NCBI GenBank assembly: GCA_947073545.1 | Contig: CAMTMP010000004.1 | Coordinates: forward strand, 1 to 64,000 | Source: an uncultured bacterium | Lineage (GTDB): Bacteria > Bacillota > Clostridia > Lachnospirales > Lachnospiraceae | DNA: 64,000 bases | Direction of reading: 5' to 3' | Shown here: positions 25,176 to 34,272 of the stretch, in pieces | Numbering within the stretch: position 1 is the stretch's first letter | Layout of the letters: every line of letters starts with the position of its first letter | Made by a program: the position numbers and the translations under genes | Notes under the pieces: model-generated | The model's input: only the letters and a program-made list of their open reading frames with translations | What the model was told of the DNA's origin: nothing | Database searches by the model: none

Positions 25176-25929
25176 TTAATTTCTCTCTTCCGGCGACAAA
25201 AAAGCAGGCTCCGCCATAAGCTCCCGCCTCATACAGTTTGCTGATGATTTCAAGCATCCGCCGGTTCAACCGATGATACATGACAGGCTGCTCCCAGCGG
25301 ATGCCCTGTAAATATTCCCGCTGTCTGCCATTAAGGCAGCTCATTTTTTCCTCAGAGACAGCACACATTCTATATGCCTCATCTTGCCTGCTTTGCTCCA
25401 TATCTTCACACTGACTATTTGGGTCATTCACAGCTCTCCCAAAAGAGCAGGACACATAACTGAATGTTTCTCCATACTTTTCACATTTTCGATATAACAG
25501 TTCTGTCAGTTTTCCATCTCGCCTAGGATGAAATAGCAGTTCCTTCCATAAAAATTCCTGTGTCTGCGGCTCTTTTTCCAACCGCGACAGCTTCGTCAGC
25601 TCCGGCGCATATGTCAGAATATTTTGACTTTTATAGTCAACTCCTACCTTCCGCATAGTGCGCCTCCCGTAAGCGTCCTGTTCCTGCACAAACTGCTCCT
25701 GCGGCGCAAACAACGCCTCCGAAGGTTCGTCCCGCAAAAGTACACGGCTTTCATACAGATACGCCATCATGATTCTCTGCACCTTCGCCCGGGATGTCGG
25801 ATAATCCAAACGGCCGACAATCTGATCCAGCGTATAACCGCTATCCGTCAAATGCCTGACGGCACCGCCGCAAGCGGCGTCCGTGACGAAATTTGACAAA
25901 GCATTTTGAAAGTAACTCGTCCCGCTCAT
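25159..25929 (-). CDS. Conserved hypothetical protein (256 aa)
   Basis: No family recognised. The protein is soluble; the first part (10-55) contains a possible helix-turn-helix-like segment (GGAVRHLTDSGYTLDQIVGRLDY is hypothetical as a DNA-binding unit), then a charged helical region and a Cys-containing part. SD AGGAGG precedes the start. It is the gene after nth on the same strand (128 bp gap) and converges with the CPBP gene. Confidence 0.6.
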   Translation of the reverse strand: MSGTSYFQNALSNFVTDAACGGAVRHLTDSGYTLDQIVGRLDYPTSRAKVQRIMMAYLYESRVLLRDEPSEALFAPQEQFVQEQDAYGRRTMRKVGVDYKSQNILTYAPELTKLSRLEKEPQTQEFLWKELLFHPRRDGKLTELLYRKCEKYGETFSYVSCSFGRAVNDPNSQCEDMEQSRQDEAYRMCAVSEEKMSCLNGRQREYLQGIRWEQPVMYHRLNRRMLEIISKLYEAGAYGGACFFVAGREKLTIPAR

Positions 25930-26056
25930 GCAACGTACCTCCTATGTCCCCAAATGTTCAGATCATCCATATATTGTTCGGCCTTCCAACTCACTGCCTC
26001 ATCAAATGCGCACCATACGAAAGACCATATTCTTCCGGTCAAAGCCGCAGCATTCC

Positions 26057-26689
26057 TCAAATCCTCTGCTTACAAATGTCTGCCAGACAGCATTTATCAC
26101 AATAAGGCTTCGTTCTTGCCGTACACACCTCTCTGCCATGTAGGACAAACCGATGGCACAGATCGTTACCCTCCTCAGGCGGCACGATCTTCCACAGCGC
26201 CATCTCCACTTTTTTCGGCTCCTTGATCCCTTCCACTAGGCCGATGCGGTTGCAAAGCCGGATACAATGCGTATCCGTGACAATGGCAGGTTTGCCGAAT
26301 ACATCCCCCATAATCAGATTGGCGCTCTTCCTGCCCACACCGGGCAGCGCAAGCAGCGCGTCAAAATCATCGGGCACCTGCCCGCCGTACTCCTCTTTTA
26401 TTTTTTTCATGCAGGCGCTAATATCCCGCGCCTTGCTGTTCCCAAGACCGCAGGGATGCACGATTGCCTCAATCTCTTCCACCGGGGCTTGTGCCAGCGC
26501 GTTCACATCCGGGAATTTCTCATACAATTTCTCCACCACCACATTGACCCTTGCGTCTGTACACTGAGCCGCCAGCCGCACGCTGACCAGCAGTTTCCAT
26601 GCCTCGTTGTATTCCAGCGAACAGCCCGCATCAGGGTATTCCTGCTTCAGTCTCTCAATGACCGCAAGGGTCAGTTCTTTCTTTCTCAT
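26057..26689 (-). CDS. nth: Endonuclease III
   Basis: 210 residues. Bifunctional DNA N-glycosylase/AP lyase for oxidised pyrimidines in base-excision repair. Seen: helix-hairpin-helix with the catalytic Lys in LPGVGRKSANL, the catalytic Asp in VTDTHCIR, and the C-terminal iron-sulfur cluster cysteines with spacing C-x7-C-x2-C-x5-C. That is one residue more than the usual x6 in the first interval, probably tolerated. Stands alone with a short upstream gap. Confidence 0.95.
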   Translation of the reverse strand: MRKKELTLAVIERLKQEYPDAGCSLEYNEAWKLLVSVRLAAQCTDARVNVVVEKLYEKFPDVNALAQAPVEEIEAIVHPCGLGNSKARDISACMKKIKEEYGGQVPDDFDALLALPGVGRKSANLIMGDVFGKPAIVTDTHCIRLCNRIGLVEGIKEPKKVEMALWKIVPPEEGNDLCHRFVLHGREVCTARTKPYCDKCCLADICKQRI

Positions 26690-26852
26690 CCTTACAACCC
26701 CCTCTTTTGTCGTTCCCCTCCGCCGTCAATCCGCCTCGATTTCCTGCACGGTTACAAAGCCGAAACCTGCTTGAGATAAGGTTTTAATAAAAATGTGCAA
26801 AAATATCCATATTCTCAAAGAAATATCATCATTCTGCAAAAACATGAACGAA

Positions 26853-27380
26853 TTATTTGCCGTCGATCACTTCCACCTGACACATTTTCATTGCCTCAAG
26901 CGCATTTTGATGGCTCTTTGGTGTAACCCCGGCACAGCAGTCTGCATTGACCCTAACAGTCACTTCCGGCAGAAATGCCTTTATGACAAGTGCGTTAGAG
27001 ATCACACAAATATCGGTGCACAGACCGATCAGCGTAACGCATTCCAGATCCGGCATACTCTTCAGGTAGTTTGCCAGATCCACAGATCCAAAAGCCGGCT
27101 TATCGAAAATCTTTGTCTCCCCGGCGCATGCCTGACTCACCTGTGTCCGAATCTGCCATCCTTCCGTATCTTTGATGCAGTGGGGCACCGGAAGCCGCTT
27201 TCCCTCCTGCGTACCAAGATATCCATCGAAATGGGTGTCCCTCGTGTAGACCACCTCGCCTTCAAAATCCCGGATCTGCGCTGCCACCTTGTCAACGACC
27301 GCCTCCGCTTCTTTCGTGCCGAGCGCACCGTCAATAAAGTCATTCTGCATATCAATTACCGCCAACACATGCTTCGCCAT
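26853..27380 (-). CDS. Isochorismatase-family cysteine hydrolase (nicotinamidase-like)
   Basis: 175 residues from the ATG preceded by GGAGAGGAAGG; longer frames reaching 27575 overlap the CPBP gene and are rejected. The triad is visible: D10 in VIDMQND, K94 in DKPAFGS and nucleophile C125 in GLCTDICV. Metal positions D48-x-H50 and H67 fit PncA-type nicotinamidases, which convert nicotinamide to nicotinate in NAD salvage. It lies 83 bp after the CPBP gene on the same strand. Confidence 0.85.
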   Translation of the reverse strand: MAKHVLAVIDMQNDFIDGALGTKEAEAVVDKVAAQIRDFEGEVVYTRDTHFDGYLGTQEGKRLPVPHCIKDTEGWQIRTQVSQACAGETKIFDKPAFGSVDLANYLKSMPDLECVTLIGLCTDICVISNALVIKAFLPEVTVRVNADCCAGVTPKSHQNALEAMKMCQVEVIDGK

Positions 27381-27463
27381 AATACTGCCCTTCCTCTCCT
27401 GATATATAACCCGCCTGTCCGGACTTGGCTTTTCTCTTCCACATGCCGCCAGACCGACCGTTC

Positions 27464-28300
27464 TTACCTGCTCCGCTTCCGTTTCATCATCCATACTGCC
27501 GCCAGACTCACCAATATGTAACCGCTGATCGCCACCACTGAGGATTCTATGCCAAACTCGCCGCCTGTCAGCCAAAAGGCCCGCGTCTCAAGCACATAAC
27601 TGCTGACAGAATACTCGTTGATCTCCGTGCCGATGGTCAGCCCGCCGCCTATGATAATCATATTCCAGACTCCGTGCACGATGGCGCTGTTCCAGACAGA
27701 ACGCCCCTCCAGCGCAATCAGTGAAAACATCACACCCACCATGGTTCCCGCCACCATCACTTGTATACAGCTCGCCAAGCTAAAATTCATACCGATGATA
27801 TGGAGCGACGCGAATAGCACAGAAGGTGCAAGGATACCCGCTGCCCTGCCCCACTTTTTCATCACCGCATTCATCAAAAGTCCGCGAAACAAAAGCTCTT
27901 CCGCGGCGCCCGCTCCCACTCCCGCAAGAAAAATGCCCCTTGTCACAAGCGCAAGTTTCACCCTTGTATTCAGCGGATTGCTCTCATAGCTTCCCGGCAG
28001 AACCAGATAAATCGCGCTGACCAAAACAGGCAGAAGCACCGCCGCCACCACCCACTTGATCTGAATCCGGCACTTGGGGACACAGAAATCCGCCGGTTCC
28101 TCCTTCAAAAACTTCGTACAGTAAAGCCGTACCGATAAATACGCCAAAACCGCATATAAAAACCCGCCCGCGATATGATTCAGCCACACGGGGATGCCCG
28201 CCGCGGTAAGCAGGCTCATCACCAGCTCCTGCACCACCGAGGCAAGAAGCAGAAATACCACACTGACTACAATAGTTAAAACCGTTTTTCCTGTTTTCAT
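27464..28300 (-). CDS. CPBP-family intramembrane glutamic endopeptidase
   Basis: 278 residues from the ATG with GGAG 8 nt upstream; the in-frame ATG at 28318 is less likely. About eight membrane segments. Catalytic E134-E135-x3-R139 (AAEELLFRGLL), a conserved His in FASLHIIG and HGVWN near the C-terminus are present. Second CPBP protease in the window, but with a different sequence from the 24187 gene. Substrate unknown. Confidence 0.85.
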   Translation of the reverse strand: MKTGKTVLTIVVSVVFLLLASVVQELVMSLLTAAGIPVWLNHIAGGFLYAVLAYLSVRLYCTKFLKEEPADFCVPKCRIQIKWVVAAVLLPVLVSAIYLVLPGSYESNPLNTRVKLALVTRGIFLAGVGAGAAEELLFRGLLMNAVMKKWGRAAGILAPSVLFASLHIIGMNFSLASCIQVMVAGTMVGVMFSLIALEGRSVWNSAIVHGVWNMIIIGGGLTIGTEINEYSVSSYVLETRAFWLTGGEFGIESSVVAISGYILVSLAAVWMMKRKRSR

Positions 28301-28324
28301 TTTTCTCTCCATTCCCATGTATTT

Positions 28325-28453
28325 TCACGACACAGAGATTTCTCCAAGCGCACGAAGATCCTCACCCGTTTCTCCGTGTAACGCTCCAGCATAAATGCAG
28401 CCGATGCCATCTCTAATATAACGAAGTACCGCCCTAAATGTCTTCACCTGCAT
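28325..28453 (-). pseudogene. Short gene fragment (42 codons)
   Basis: Minus-strand frame FRAVLRYIRDGIGCIYAG, then ALHGETGEDLRALGE before a TGA. The protein-like composition without a proper SD and the position beside a deleted HAD gene suggest the tail of another gene left by a deletion. Family unclear. Confidence 0.35.
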
Positions 28454-28477
28454 GGGCCCCTACGACATCAATCTGCC

Positions 28478-28997
28478 TCACACACCGAAAATACCACCAA
28501 ACGCAAGCAGCCACTTCGCCACCCCGTCCTCGTCATTGGACACAACCTCGCCCGTGGCATACGCTTTTAACTCCGGCGCCGCATTTGCCACGGCATAACA
28601 TTCGTCGGATATTTCAAACATGGGAATATCGTTAATGGCGTCCTCGAAGGACACCACCCTGTCACAGTGCCATATTTCCTTTAGCCTTTTGATCGCCTCC
28701 GCCTTGGAAGCCTTCTTCGGCATGATCTCCAGAAAATATTCCGGTCGGTAAAGTTCTTGCTGCAATGTACAGCGAAACCGGGTGGATGATCAGCGCGCCA
28801 TTGTAGGCAATGACCGGAATGGTCGTTGATAAGCCCTTTGCCACTACAGAGGCGGACACGAGAGAACGGGCTGTTGCATAAGTAAACTGCATGCCCTTTG
28901 CAACCAGCCCGTTAATTGTTTCCATACTAAATTGACTTGTCCGGTCATCACTGTTTAACAGCGTACCGTCCAGATCTGTAACATAAAGTGTACTCAT
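28478..28997 (-). pseudogene. Cof-type HAD-superfamily phosphatase with deleted cap domain
   Basis: The N-terminal part (28997 to about 28760) has the HAD motif I VTDLDGTLLNSDD and continues to VIAYNGALIIHP. The C-terminal part (about 28765-28478, other frame) has PKKASKAEAIKRLKE and motif IV-like SFEDAINDIPMF, then AVANAAPELK. The intervening cap domain of about 100 residues is missing and the frames do not match, so the gene is inactive. Intact members are sugar- or nucleotide-phosphate phosphatases of about 270 residues. Confidence 0.8.
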
Positions 28998-29091
28998 ATG
29001 AACCATCCATATCTGCCCGGCTCACCGGTATCGCAGGCTTCACAATACGCCTGCACAAAATCCCGCCTGACAAGCCGCGCATCCAGCAGCA

Positions 29092-30054
29092 CTACAGCTT
29101 CAGTTTCGCAAGCAGATCCCCCAGACTGGTGGAAACCGACCCACCGGAGGTGTACTCCTGTGGCTCTCTTTCTTCCTCCGCATCCTCCATGACCTCTTCC
29201 AGTGCCTTCATGCTGAGACTGACCTTATTGTCATTGGTGTTTAAGATCTTTACCTTGACCTTCTGTCCTTCCTTCAAAACCTCGCTCGGTTTCTTAATTC
29301 TCCTCTGGCTAATCTGAGAGATGTGCACCAGACCGCTGATCCCGTTCCCCAGATTAACAAACGCGCCGTAAGGCATCAGGCTTTCCACCACGCCCTCCAT
29401 AACAGCGCCGGGCGCCATCATGGAAATGCGGTGCCTGCGCTCTTCCGCCTCTTTTTCGCGTGCCACTGCCTTGCCGGAAAGCACAACCTTCTGCTTTTCC
29501 TGCTCCACGGTGATCACTTTGACCTCGATCTCCTTACCGACCCATGACTCCATATCCTCCACATAATCTGTGGAAAGCTGGGATGCGGGAATAAAAGCAC
29601 GCATGCCTTCCAGATAAGCCACCACGCCGCTCTTTACACTCTCCTTGATGCGCACTTTCACAATCGTTTCCTGCTCCATCATGTTCTTCAGTTTGCCCCA
29701 TGCGAGTACGTCGTTCGCCTCTTTCTTGGAAAGCTCGATATTGCCCTCCCCGTCATCCATCTTAATTACGGTGGCCTCGATCTCATCCCCCACAGAAATC
29801 TTGCCCGCCGCAAGGAAATCCGGATCGTTACTCAGATTTTCCGCCTTGATAACGCCCTGCGCATAATATTTCAGATCGAGGATGACCTCCTCCTCGTTCA
29901 CGTCGATCACCGTGCCTTTGATGATATCACCCTCGCTGATCTTTCGGAAAGAAGCCTCCAGCTCCCGCTCATAGTCCTTCATGGTCTCCGTGGTTCCGAT
30001 TTGTGCCTCGTCCGCATTTGCTGCCGGAACGCTTCCCTTCTCTTCCATATCCAT
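29092..30054 (-). CDS. S1 RNA-binding domain protein (ribosomal protein S1-like)
   Basis: 320 residues with three S1 OB-fold repeats: about 40-110 (GDIIKGTVIDVNEEEV), 125-195 (with FIPASQLS) and 215-285 (EGVVESLMPYGAFVNLG, LVHISQIS). Full S1 of Proteobacteria has six; Clostridial S1-like proteins have three to four. It probably aids mRNA binding at the 30S subunit or acts in RNA metabolism. N-terminal start MDMEEKGSVPAAN; an SD GGGAGGATGGG lies upstream. Confidence 0.85.
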   Translation of the reverse strand: MDMEEKGSVPAANADEAQIGTTETMKDYERELEASFRKISEGDIIKGTVIDVNEEEVILDLKYYAQGVIKAENLSNDPDFLAAGKISVGDEIEATVIKMDDGEGNIELSKKEANDVLAWGKLKNMMEQETIVKVRIKESVKSGVVAYLEGMRAFIPASQLSTDYVEDMESWVGKEIEVKVITVEQEKQKVVLSGKAVAREKEAEERRHRISMMAPGAVMEGVVESLMPYGAFVNLGNGISGLVHISQISQRRIKKPSEVLKEGQKVKVKILNTNDNKVSLSMKALEEVMEDAEEEREPQEYTSGGSVSTSLGDLLAKLKL

Positions 30055-30133
30055 TTTCCCATCCTCCCTGCTCTTTTTATCCCAATGCTTTAAATGCTTC
30101 GGAAAGCAAAAAACCTCCCCCGCATATCAAAGG

Positions 30134-30886
30134 CTACTGCAAAAGCTCCGCCTTCTCTGTTTTCTTTACCTTACAAAATCCCAGAGCCGCCCCCAAAAAC
30201 AGGGCGACGCCGCCGAGACGGTAATACACGATCAGCCGCATAAACAGATTCTGAAGCTTCCCCGGCATCAGATGCGGAACCGCCGCGGAGTCAAAAGTGC
30301 CCTGCTCCTCCAGCATTCGTTCCGACAGCCGCCAGATATACGTCAGGTCTGCCGCCATCCACAACGCCCATGTGGCAAACACCGTTAAAATAGCAGCTGA
30401 TACCCAAAAGACAATCTGCGCTGCCTTTACGGTTCGTTTCGTTCTGCCTTCCCACAGACGAATCCCGGCAAACGCTTCCGCCGCCTCCGCAATCCCCCAT
30501 CCAAACAGCGCCAGCACGAGAGGGCGGAGCACATACCGCAGAAGGTAAAGGGGCGCTATCTCAAAATTTTTCCATCCATACTGCTTCGCGAACGGCGTAA
30601 GAATCTCTATCGCCACAAGCAGTGTACATGCCGCCGCAAGCGCAGCCGCCGACCTAATTTTCTGCCTTCTTCTGTTCTCCTTCTTTTTCGGGCCATAAAT
30701 CAAGTCGTTTACTTCCACTTCCAGCACCTTTGCAATTTCCACCAGAAGCGCAATATTCGGCTCGCTCTTTCCATTTTCGTAATTGCTGATGGTCTGTCTG
30801 GTACAATACAAGCGTTCCGCCAGATCATCCTGCGTCAGATTTTTTTCTTTTCTGATCTTTTTTATATTCTTTCCCACTTCTGCCAT
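30134..30886 (-). CDS. XRE-family regulator with C-terminal membrane domain
   Basis: 250 residues: N-terminal HTH (IRKEKNLTQDDLAERLYC, TRQTISNYENGKSEPNI) to about 65, a basic linker (KKKENRRRQK), then four hydrophobic segments (about 80-100, 110-140, 150-180, 210-235). This is the common Clostridial design of a membrane-tethered HTH regulator of unknown signal. Transcribed alone between the S1-like gene and the hemerythrin fusion. Confidence 0.85.
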   Translation of the reverse strand: MAEVGKNIKKIRKEKNLTQDDLAERLYCTRQTISNYENGKSEPNIALLVEIAKVLEVEVNDLIYGPKKKENRRRQKIRSAAALAAACTLLVAIEILTPFAKQYGWKNFEIAPLYLLRYVLRPLVLALFGWGIAEAAEAFAGIRLWEGRTKRTVKAAQIVFWVSAAILTVFATWALWMAADLTYIWRLSERMLEEQGTFDSAAVPHLMPGKLQNLFMRLIVYYRLGGVALFLGAALGFCKVKKTEKAELLQ

Positions 30887-30996
30887 GTCAGTCCCCTCCG
30901 GTCAGACTCTTTTTACTCTGTCTTTTCCTGACCATAGCAGTTTTAACCCGAAAAGTCACGCAAAGAATCTTTGCACACAGCTTTTTGCTCTGCCTG

Positions 30997-32325
30997 CTAT
31001 TTCTTCGCAAGAATCCCGTCGATATATTTCTTGATGTCTTCCTCCGGCATGGACTTCAATAGATATCCCCTGGGTTTTAAGGACATTACCCTTTTCACAC
31101 TCTCTGCGTCTCCCCTGCCTGTCAGGAAAACGACGGGAATATCCGCTATCTCCTCGTCGGAGCGGATCATCTCAAGCGTCTGTCTGCCGTCGCACACAGG
31201 CATCTCATAATCCAACAGAATCAGATCCGGTCTGTTGACCGTAATTTTTTTAATTGCCGCTATACTGGAATTGCTCTCCAGCATCTCATAGTCATTTCCG
31301 AGGAGACGGATCATATTGCTTCGCATAAAATCAGAGTCGTCCACAATCAAAATCTGTTTCTTGCGCATCTCGCCGTCCAGATATTTTCTGATCTGTCCCA
31401 TAGCGTTCTGCGCATTGATCGGCGATACAATTTTCCCCTGCATAGAATCGTTTGTAGTCACGCTGAACGCAAAATACCCGGCGCCCGTATCAAACAGCAG
31501 GCTGCAGGCAGGATGCACCCGATCAAAGGAATTTACAAGCTGCTCCTGCGTGAGCAGAGATTCACTTTCCAGCTCAAACATCTGCATATCGGGAAAGCAC
31601 TCCCTGATCTTCTCCAAAAGCTGTCTGGAAAGATAACGGGTGATATTGATAACCATGTCGTCCACTTTCAGGTATTGTGTGCTCATTAGCTCACTGATCA
31701 CCTTGAGAAGCAGCGCTTCCTCATAAGATATCACGAACTCCCATTTGTCCTTCTCTTTCCCCTTGTATACAAAGCGGCAGCAAATCACCTTTCCGATATC
31801 TTCCCCGCCATATTGTCTGCTGATGGCTTTCGCCTTCAACTGGAATACGTCAGAAATGAGCTGGACAACCGTCTGTTCCAGCGCATCAATCTCCACATCA
31901 TGCGGCAGATTCTTCCACCGGCTCATCTTCTTGCCGCCAATTGCCAAGTCTTCCGTCTGTGTGTGCGCTACCAGCCATCCGATACTGACACCGAGAAAAT
32001 GACGCATGGATTCTTCCGAATAATTCGTCTCCGTCAGCTCCTCCTCCAGAGAAACAAGCGTGTTATTCTGAAAATCGTCATGCAGACGTTTATGTATCTC
32101 CAGATCCTCGTAATCGATGGACCGCATGTAGGCTTCCTCATGCTGAAAATGCTCGATCGTATGGTTTTTCAAGAATTTAATACCTTCTTTACACACCCAC
32201 TCCCTTTTGTCTTCAACCTCGCTGAGTGTAAGGAGTTTATTGATCATCGAAAAAAGCTGCTTATGCTCCTTATCGATAAAATCTACACCCAGTTCAAATC
32301 TCTTGTTCCACACGATAGTCTTCAC
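30997..32325 (-). CDS. Hemerythrin - CheX-like - response regulator fusion protein
   Basis: 442 residues counted from a GTG preceded by AAGGAGG with ideal spacing; this gives the classic bacteriohemerythrin start (KTIVWNKRFELGVDFID). Three parts follow. Residues 1-135 are a hemerythrin domain with the di-iron pattern H in DKEHKQL, HTIEHFQHEEAYM, and EIHKRLHDDF. Residues about 150-300 resemble the CheX/CheC-like phosphatase fold. Residues about 318-440 are a receiver domain (QILIVDDSDFMR, LILLDYEMPVCDG, VVFLTGRGD, LLKSM). It may couple O2, NO or redox state to a phosphorelay. A 147-nt longer frame upstream has no SD. Confidence 0.8.
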   Translation of the reverse strand: MKTIVWNKRFELGVDFIDKEHKQLFSMINKLLTLSEVEDKREWVCKEGIKFLKNHTIEHFQHEEAYMRSIDYEDLEIHKRLHDDFQNNTLVSLEEELTETNYSEESMRHFLGVSIGWLVAHTQTEDLAIGGKKMSRWKNLPHDVEIDALEQTVVQLISDVFQLKAKAISRQYGGEDIGKVICCRFVYKGKEKDKWEFVISYEEALLLKVISELMSTQYLKVDDMVINITRYLSRQLLEKIRECFPDMQMFELESESLLTQEQLVNSFDRVHPACSLLFDTGAGYFAFSVTTNDSMQGKIVSPINAQNAMGQIRKYLDGEMRKKQILIVDDSDFMRSNMIRLLGNDYEMLESNSSIAAIKKITVNRPDLILLDYEMPVCDGRQTLEMIRSDEEIADIPVVFLTGRGDAESVKRVMSLKPRGYLLKSMPEEDIKKYIDGILAKK

Positions 32326-32514
32326 GTCATCCTCCTTCGCCCAAGCGTTTACGACGCCTTTGCCAAATCGATTTATTTTCTTGCCAGCCTGCAAGAATAG
32401 TGTTTCAACCATTTCGTATATTGTACACCAACTCAGGCTTCTGTGCAAACATTTATCATACCCATTTTCCACACCAGACTCTTATTTTCCCTCACTTTTT
32501 TTCTGCCGTAAGCC

Positions 32515-32943
32515 CTATGATATATTTTCTTCTTTGTACGCCCTGCCCCTTTCCCTGAACCGGCTCTCCCTCCTCATTCCGGTGATATTGTCCCAGTGTA
32601 GGCGCACATACTCGGCCTCGGGAATCAGCGCAAAATCCGGCTGCGCAAGGCCGTAGAATGTAAACTGTTTAACCTTCGCACAATCCTTCTGAAAAGAAAA
32701 GTCCGTCAGTTTCGGCGTGTCCAGCCAGAGATACCGCATCTCCTTACAATTTTTCAAGACGCTTCCATCTGTCACCCCTCCAGATCCTCCGCCATCCAGC
32801 GCAAGCGGCTTCAAATTCATTTTTTCTGTATCTGCCGTTTCCGGAGTAGACAAAGGTTCCTTCTTAGCCGCATTCGCGGAGAAGGAGCTTGTTCATATAA
32901 TAGCGTGTGCTATCATAAACACACCCAGACCTTTGCCTGTCAT
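32515..32943 (-). pseudogene. Truncated secreted leucine-rich-repeat-like protein with nonsense codon
   Basis: From the ATG at 32943 a signal-peptide-like segment (MTGKGLGVFMIAHAII) is cut by TGA at 32893-32895 and continues in the same frame (TSSFSANAAKKEPL). A short domain with LRR-like periodicity follows (LKNCKEMRYLWLDTPKL, KVKQFTFYGLAQPDF). About 110 residues follow the stop, much shorter than usual surface LRR proteins. Likely a remnant; an SD is not evident. Confidence 0.5.
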
Positions 32944-33020
32944 TTTAAGTAACCGCCATATCGCAAACACAATAAGTCTTTTCCCATCGCCTTCTGAGTT
33001 CCCGTACACATCCCTGCCTT

Positions 33021-33057
33021 TCAGTTCTCGCCCATCTTCACCAGTTTTGCCGCCTGA
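33021..33057 (-). repeat. Duplicate of the prfA 3' end
   Basis: 37 bp identical to 33078-33114 (the last 12 codons region of prfA) except for one base, at an offset of 57 bp. It sits immediately downstream of the prfA stop codon on the minus strand and includes a second copy of the TGA stop. Confidence 0.85.
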
Positions 33058-33077
33058 ATCCCCGCGGATCAGGCATT

Positions 33078-34154
33078 TCAATTCTCGCCCATCTTCACCA
33101 GTTTTGCCGCCTGATCCGCTGAGATGCACGAGTCCAATATCTCCTGAATATCCCCGTTCATCACCTTGTCAAGCTTGTAGATGGTCAGGTTGATACGGTG
33201 GTCGGTGACGCGCCCCTGCGGGAAATTGTAGGTTCTAATCTTTTCGGAACGGTCGCCCGTGCCGATCTGGCTTCTGCGAAGCTCCGCCTCCGCGTCGTGC
33301 CTCTGCTGCTGCTCGATATCGTATAGCTTCGCCTTAAGCAGGGCGAACGCCTTCGCCTTGTTCTGAATCTGGGACTTCTCGGTCTGGCTGTAAACCACGA
33401 TGCCCGTGGGATAATGGGTCAGACGCACCGCGGAATCCGTGGTGTTGACGCACTGTCCGCCGTTGCCTGACGCTCTCATCACATCGATCCTTATATCTTT
33501 ATCTTCGATCACTATGTCGATATCGTCGTCCACCTCGGGCATCACCGCCACGCTGATGGTAGAAGTATGGATACGCCCACCCGACTCTGTCTCCGGCACA
33601 CGCTGTACCCGGTGCACGCCGCTCTCATACTTTAAAACCGAGTAAGCGCCCTGTCCCGTCACCATAAAGGTCACGCTCTTCATGCCACCAATACCGATTT
33701 CCTCCACCTCCATGGTTTCCACCTTCCAACGGCGACCCTCCGCATAATGCACGTACATGCGGTAAATTTCCGCCGCAAAGAGAGCCGCTTCGTCGCCGCC
33801 CGCCCCGGCGCGGATTTCAACAATCACATTTTTATCGTCGTTAGGGTCCTTGGGCAGAAGAAGGATTTTCAGCTCGTGCTCCAGCTCCTCCACCCGTTTC
33901 TTTGCCTCAGCAAGCTCCTCCTTCAGCATATCCCGCATATCCTCATCGGACTCCTCGTCAAGCATGGCAAGACTGTCCTCAATATCCTGATTGCACTTTT
34001 TATACTCTTTGTAGGCATTGACTACCGGAGTCAGACCGCTCTGCTCCTTCATCAATGCACGAAACCGCTCTTGGTTATCCGCCACGGTCGGCTCACTAAG
34101 CTCATTCATAATCTCCTCAAATTTTCTGAGCAGATCCTCCAATTTATCAAACAT
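33078..34154 (-). CDS. prfA: Peptide chain release factor 1
   Basis: 358 residues from ATG (MFDKLEDLL); the frame could open 12 bp earlier but without family support. RF1 recognises UAA and UAG and triggers peptide release at the ribosome. The codon-recognition tripeptide PET lies at 187-189 ([10 protein letters not shown]) and the catalytic GGQ at 232-234 (NGGQCVN). The upstream gene prmC methylates this Gln. Its 3' end is partly duplicated just downstream, and an 11-bp inverted repeat (33064-33074 with 33109-33119) encloses the stop codon. Confidence 0.97.
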   Translation of the reverse strand: MFDKLEDLLRKFEEIMNELSEPTVADNQERFRALMKEQSGLTPVVNAYKEYKKCNQDIEDSLAMLDEESDEDMRDMLKEELAEAKKRVEELEHELKILLLPKDPNDDKNVIVEIRAGAGGDEAALFAAEIYRMYVHYAEGRRWKVETMEVEEIGIGGMKSVTFMVTGQGAYSVLKYESGVHRVQRVPETESGGRIHTSTISVAVMPEVDDDIDIVIEDKDIRIDVMRASGNGGQCVNTTDSAVRLTHYPTGIVVYSQTEKSQIQNKAKAFALLKAKLYDIEQQQRHDAEAELRRSQIGTGDRSEKIRTYNFPQGRVTDHRINLTIYKLDKVMNGDIQEILDSCISADQAAKLVKMGEN

Positions 34155-34272
34155 AACTACCTCCAACTGTAACCGATTCTTCCCTATTTTCTATTTTCCC
34201 TATTCTATCTTACCAGACAACGCACTTTCTTTATTACAAAAACACGTGCTATTTATTTTCATCTCTGTCCGG

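Noticed and set aside
32893..33129. 78-codon frame with a repeated [12 protein letters not shown] unit
   Set aside because: The repeat is only the prfA 3' end and its duplicate read in a wrong frame, not a repeat protein.
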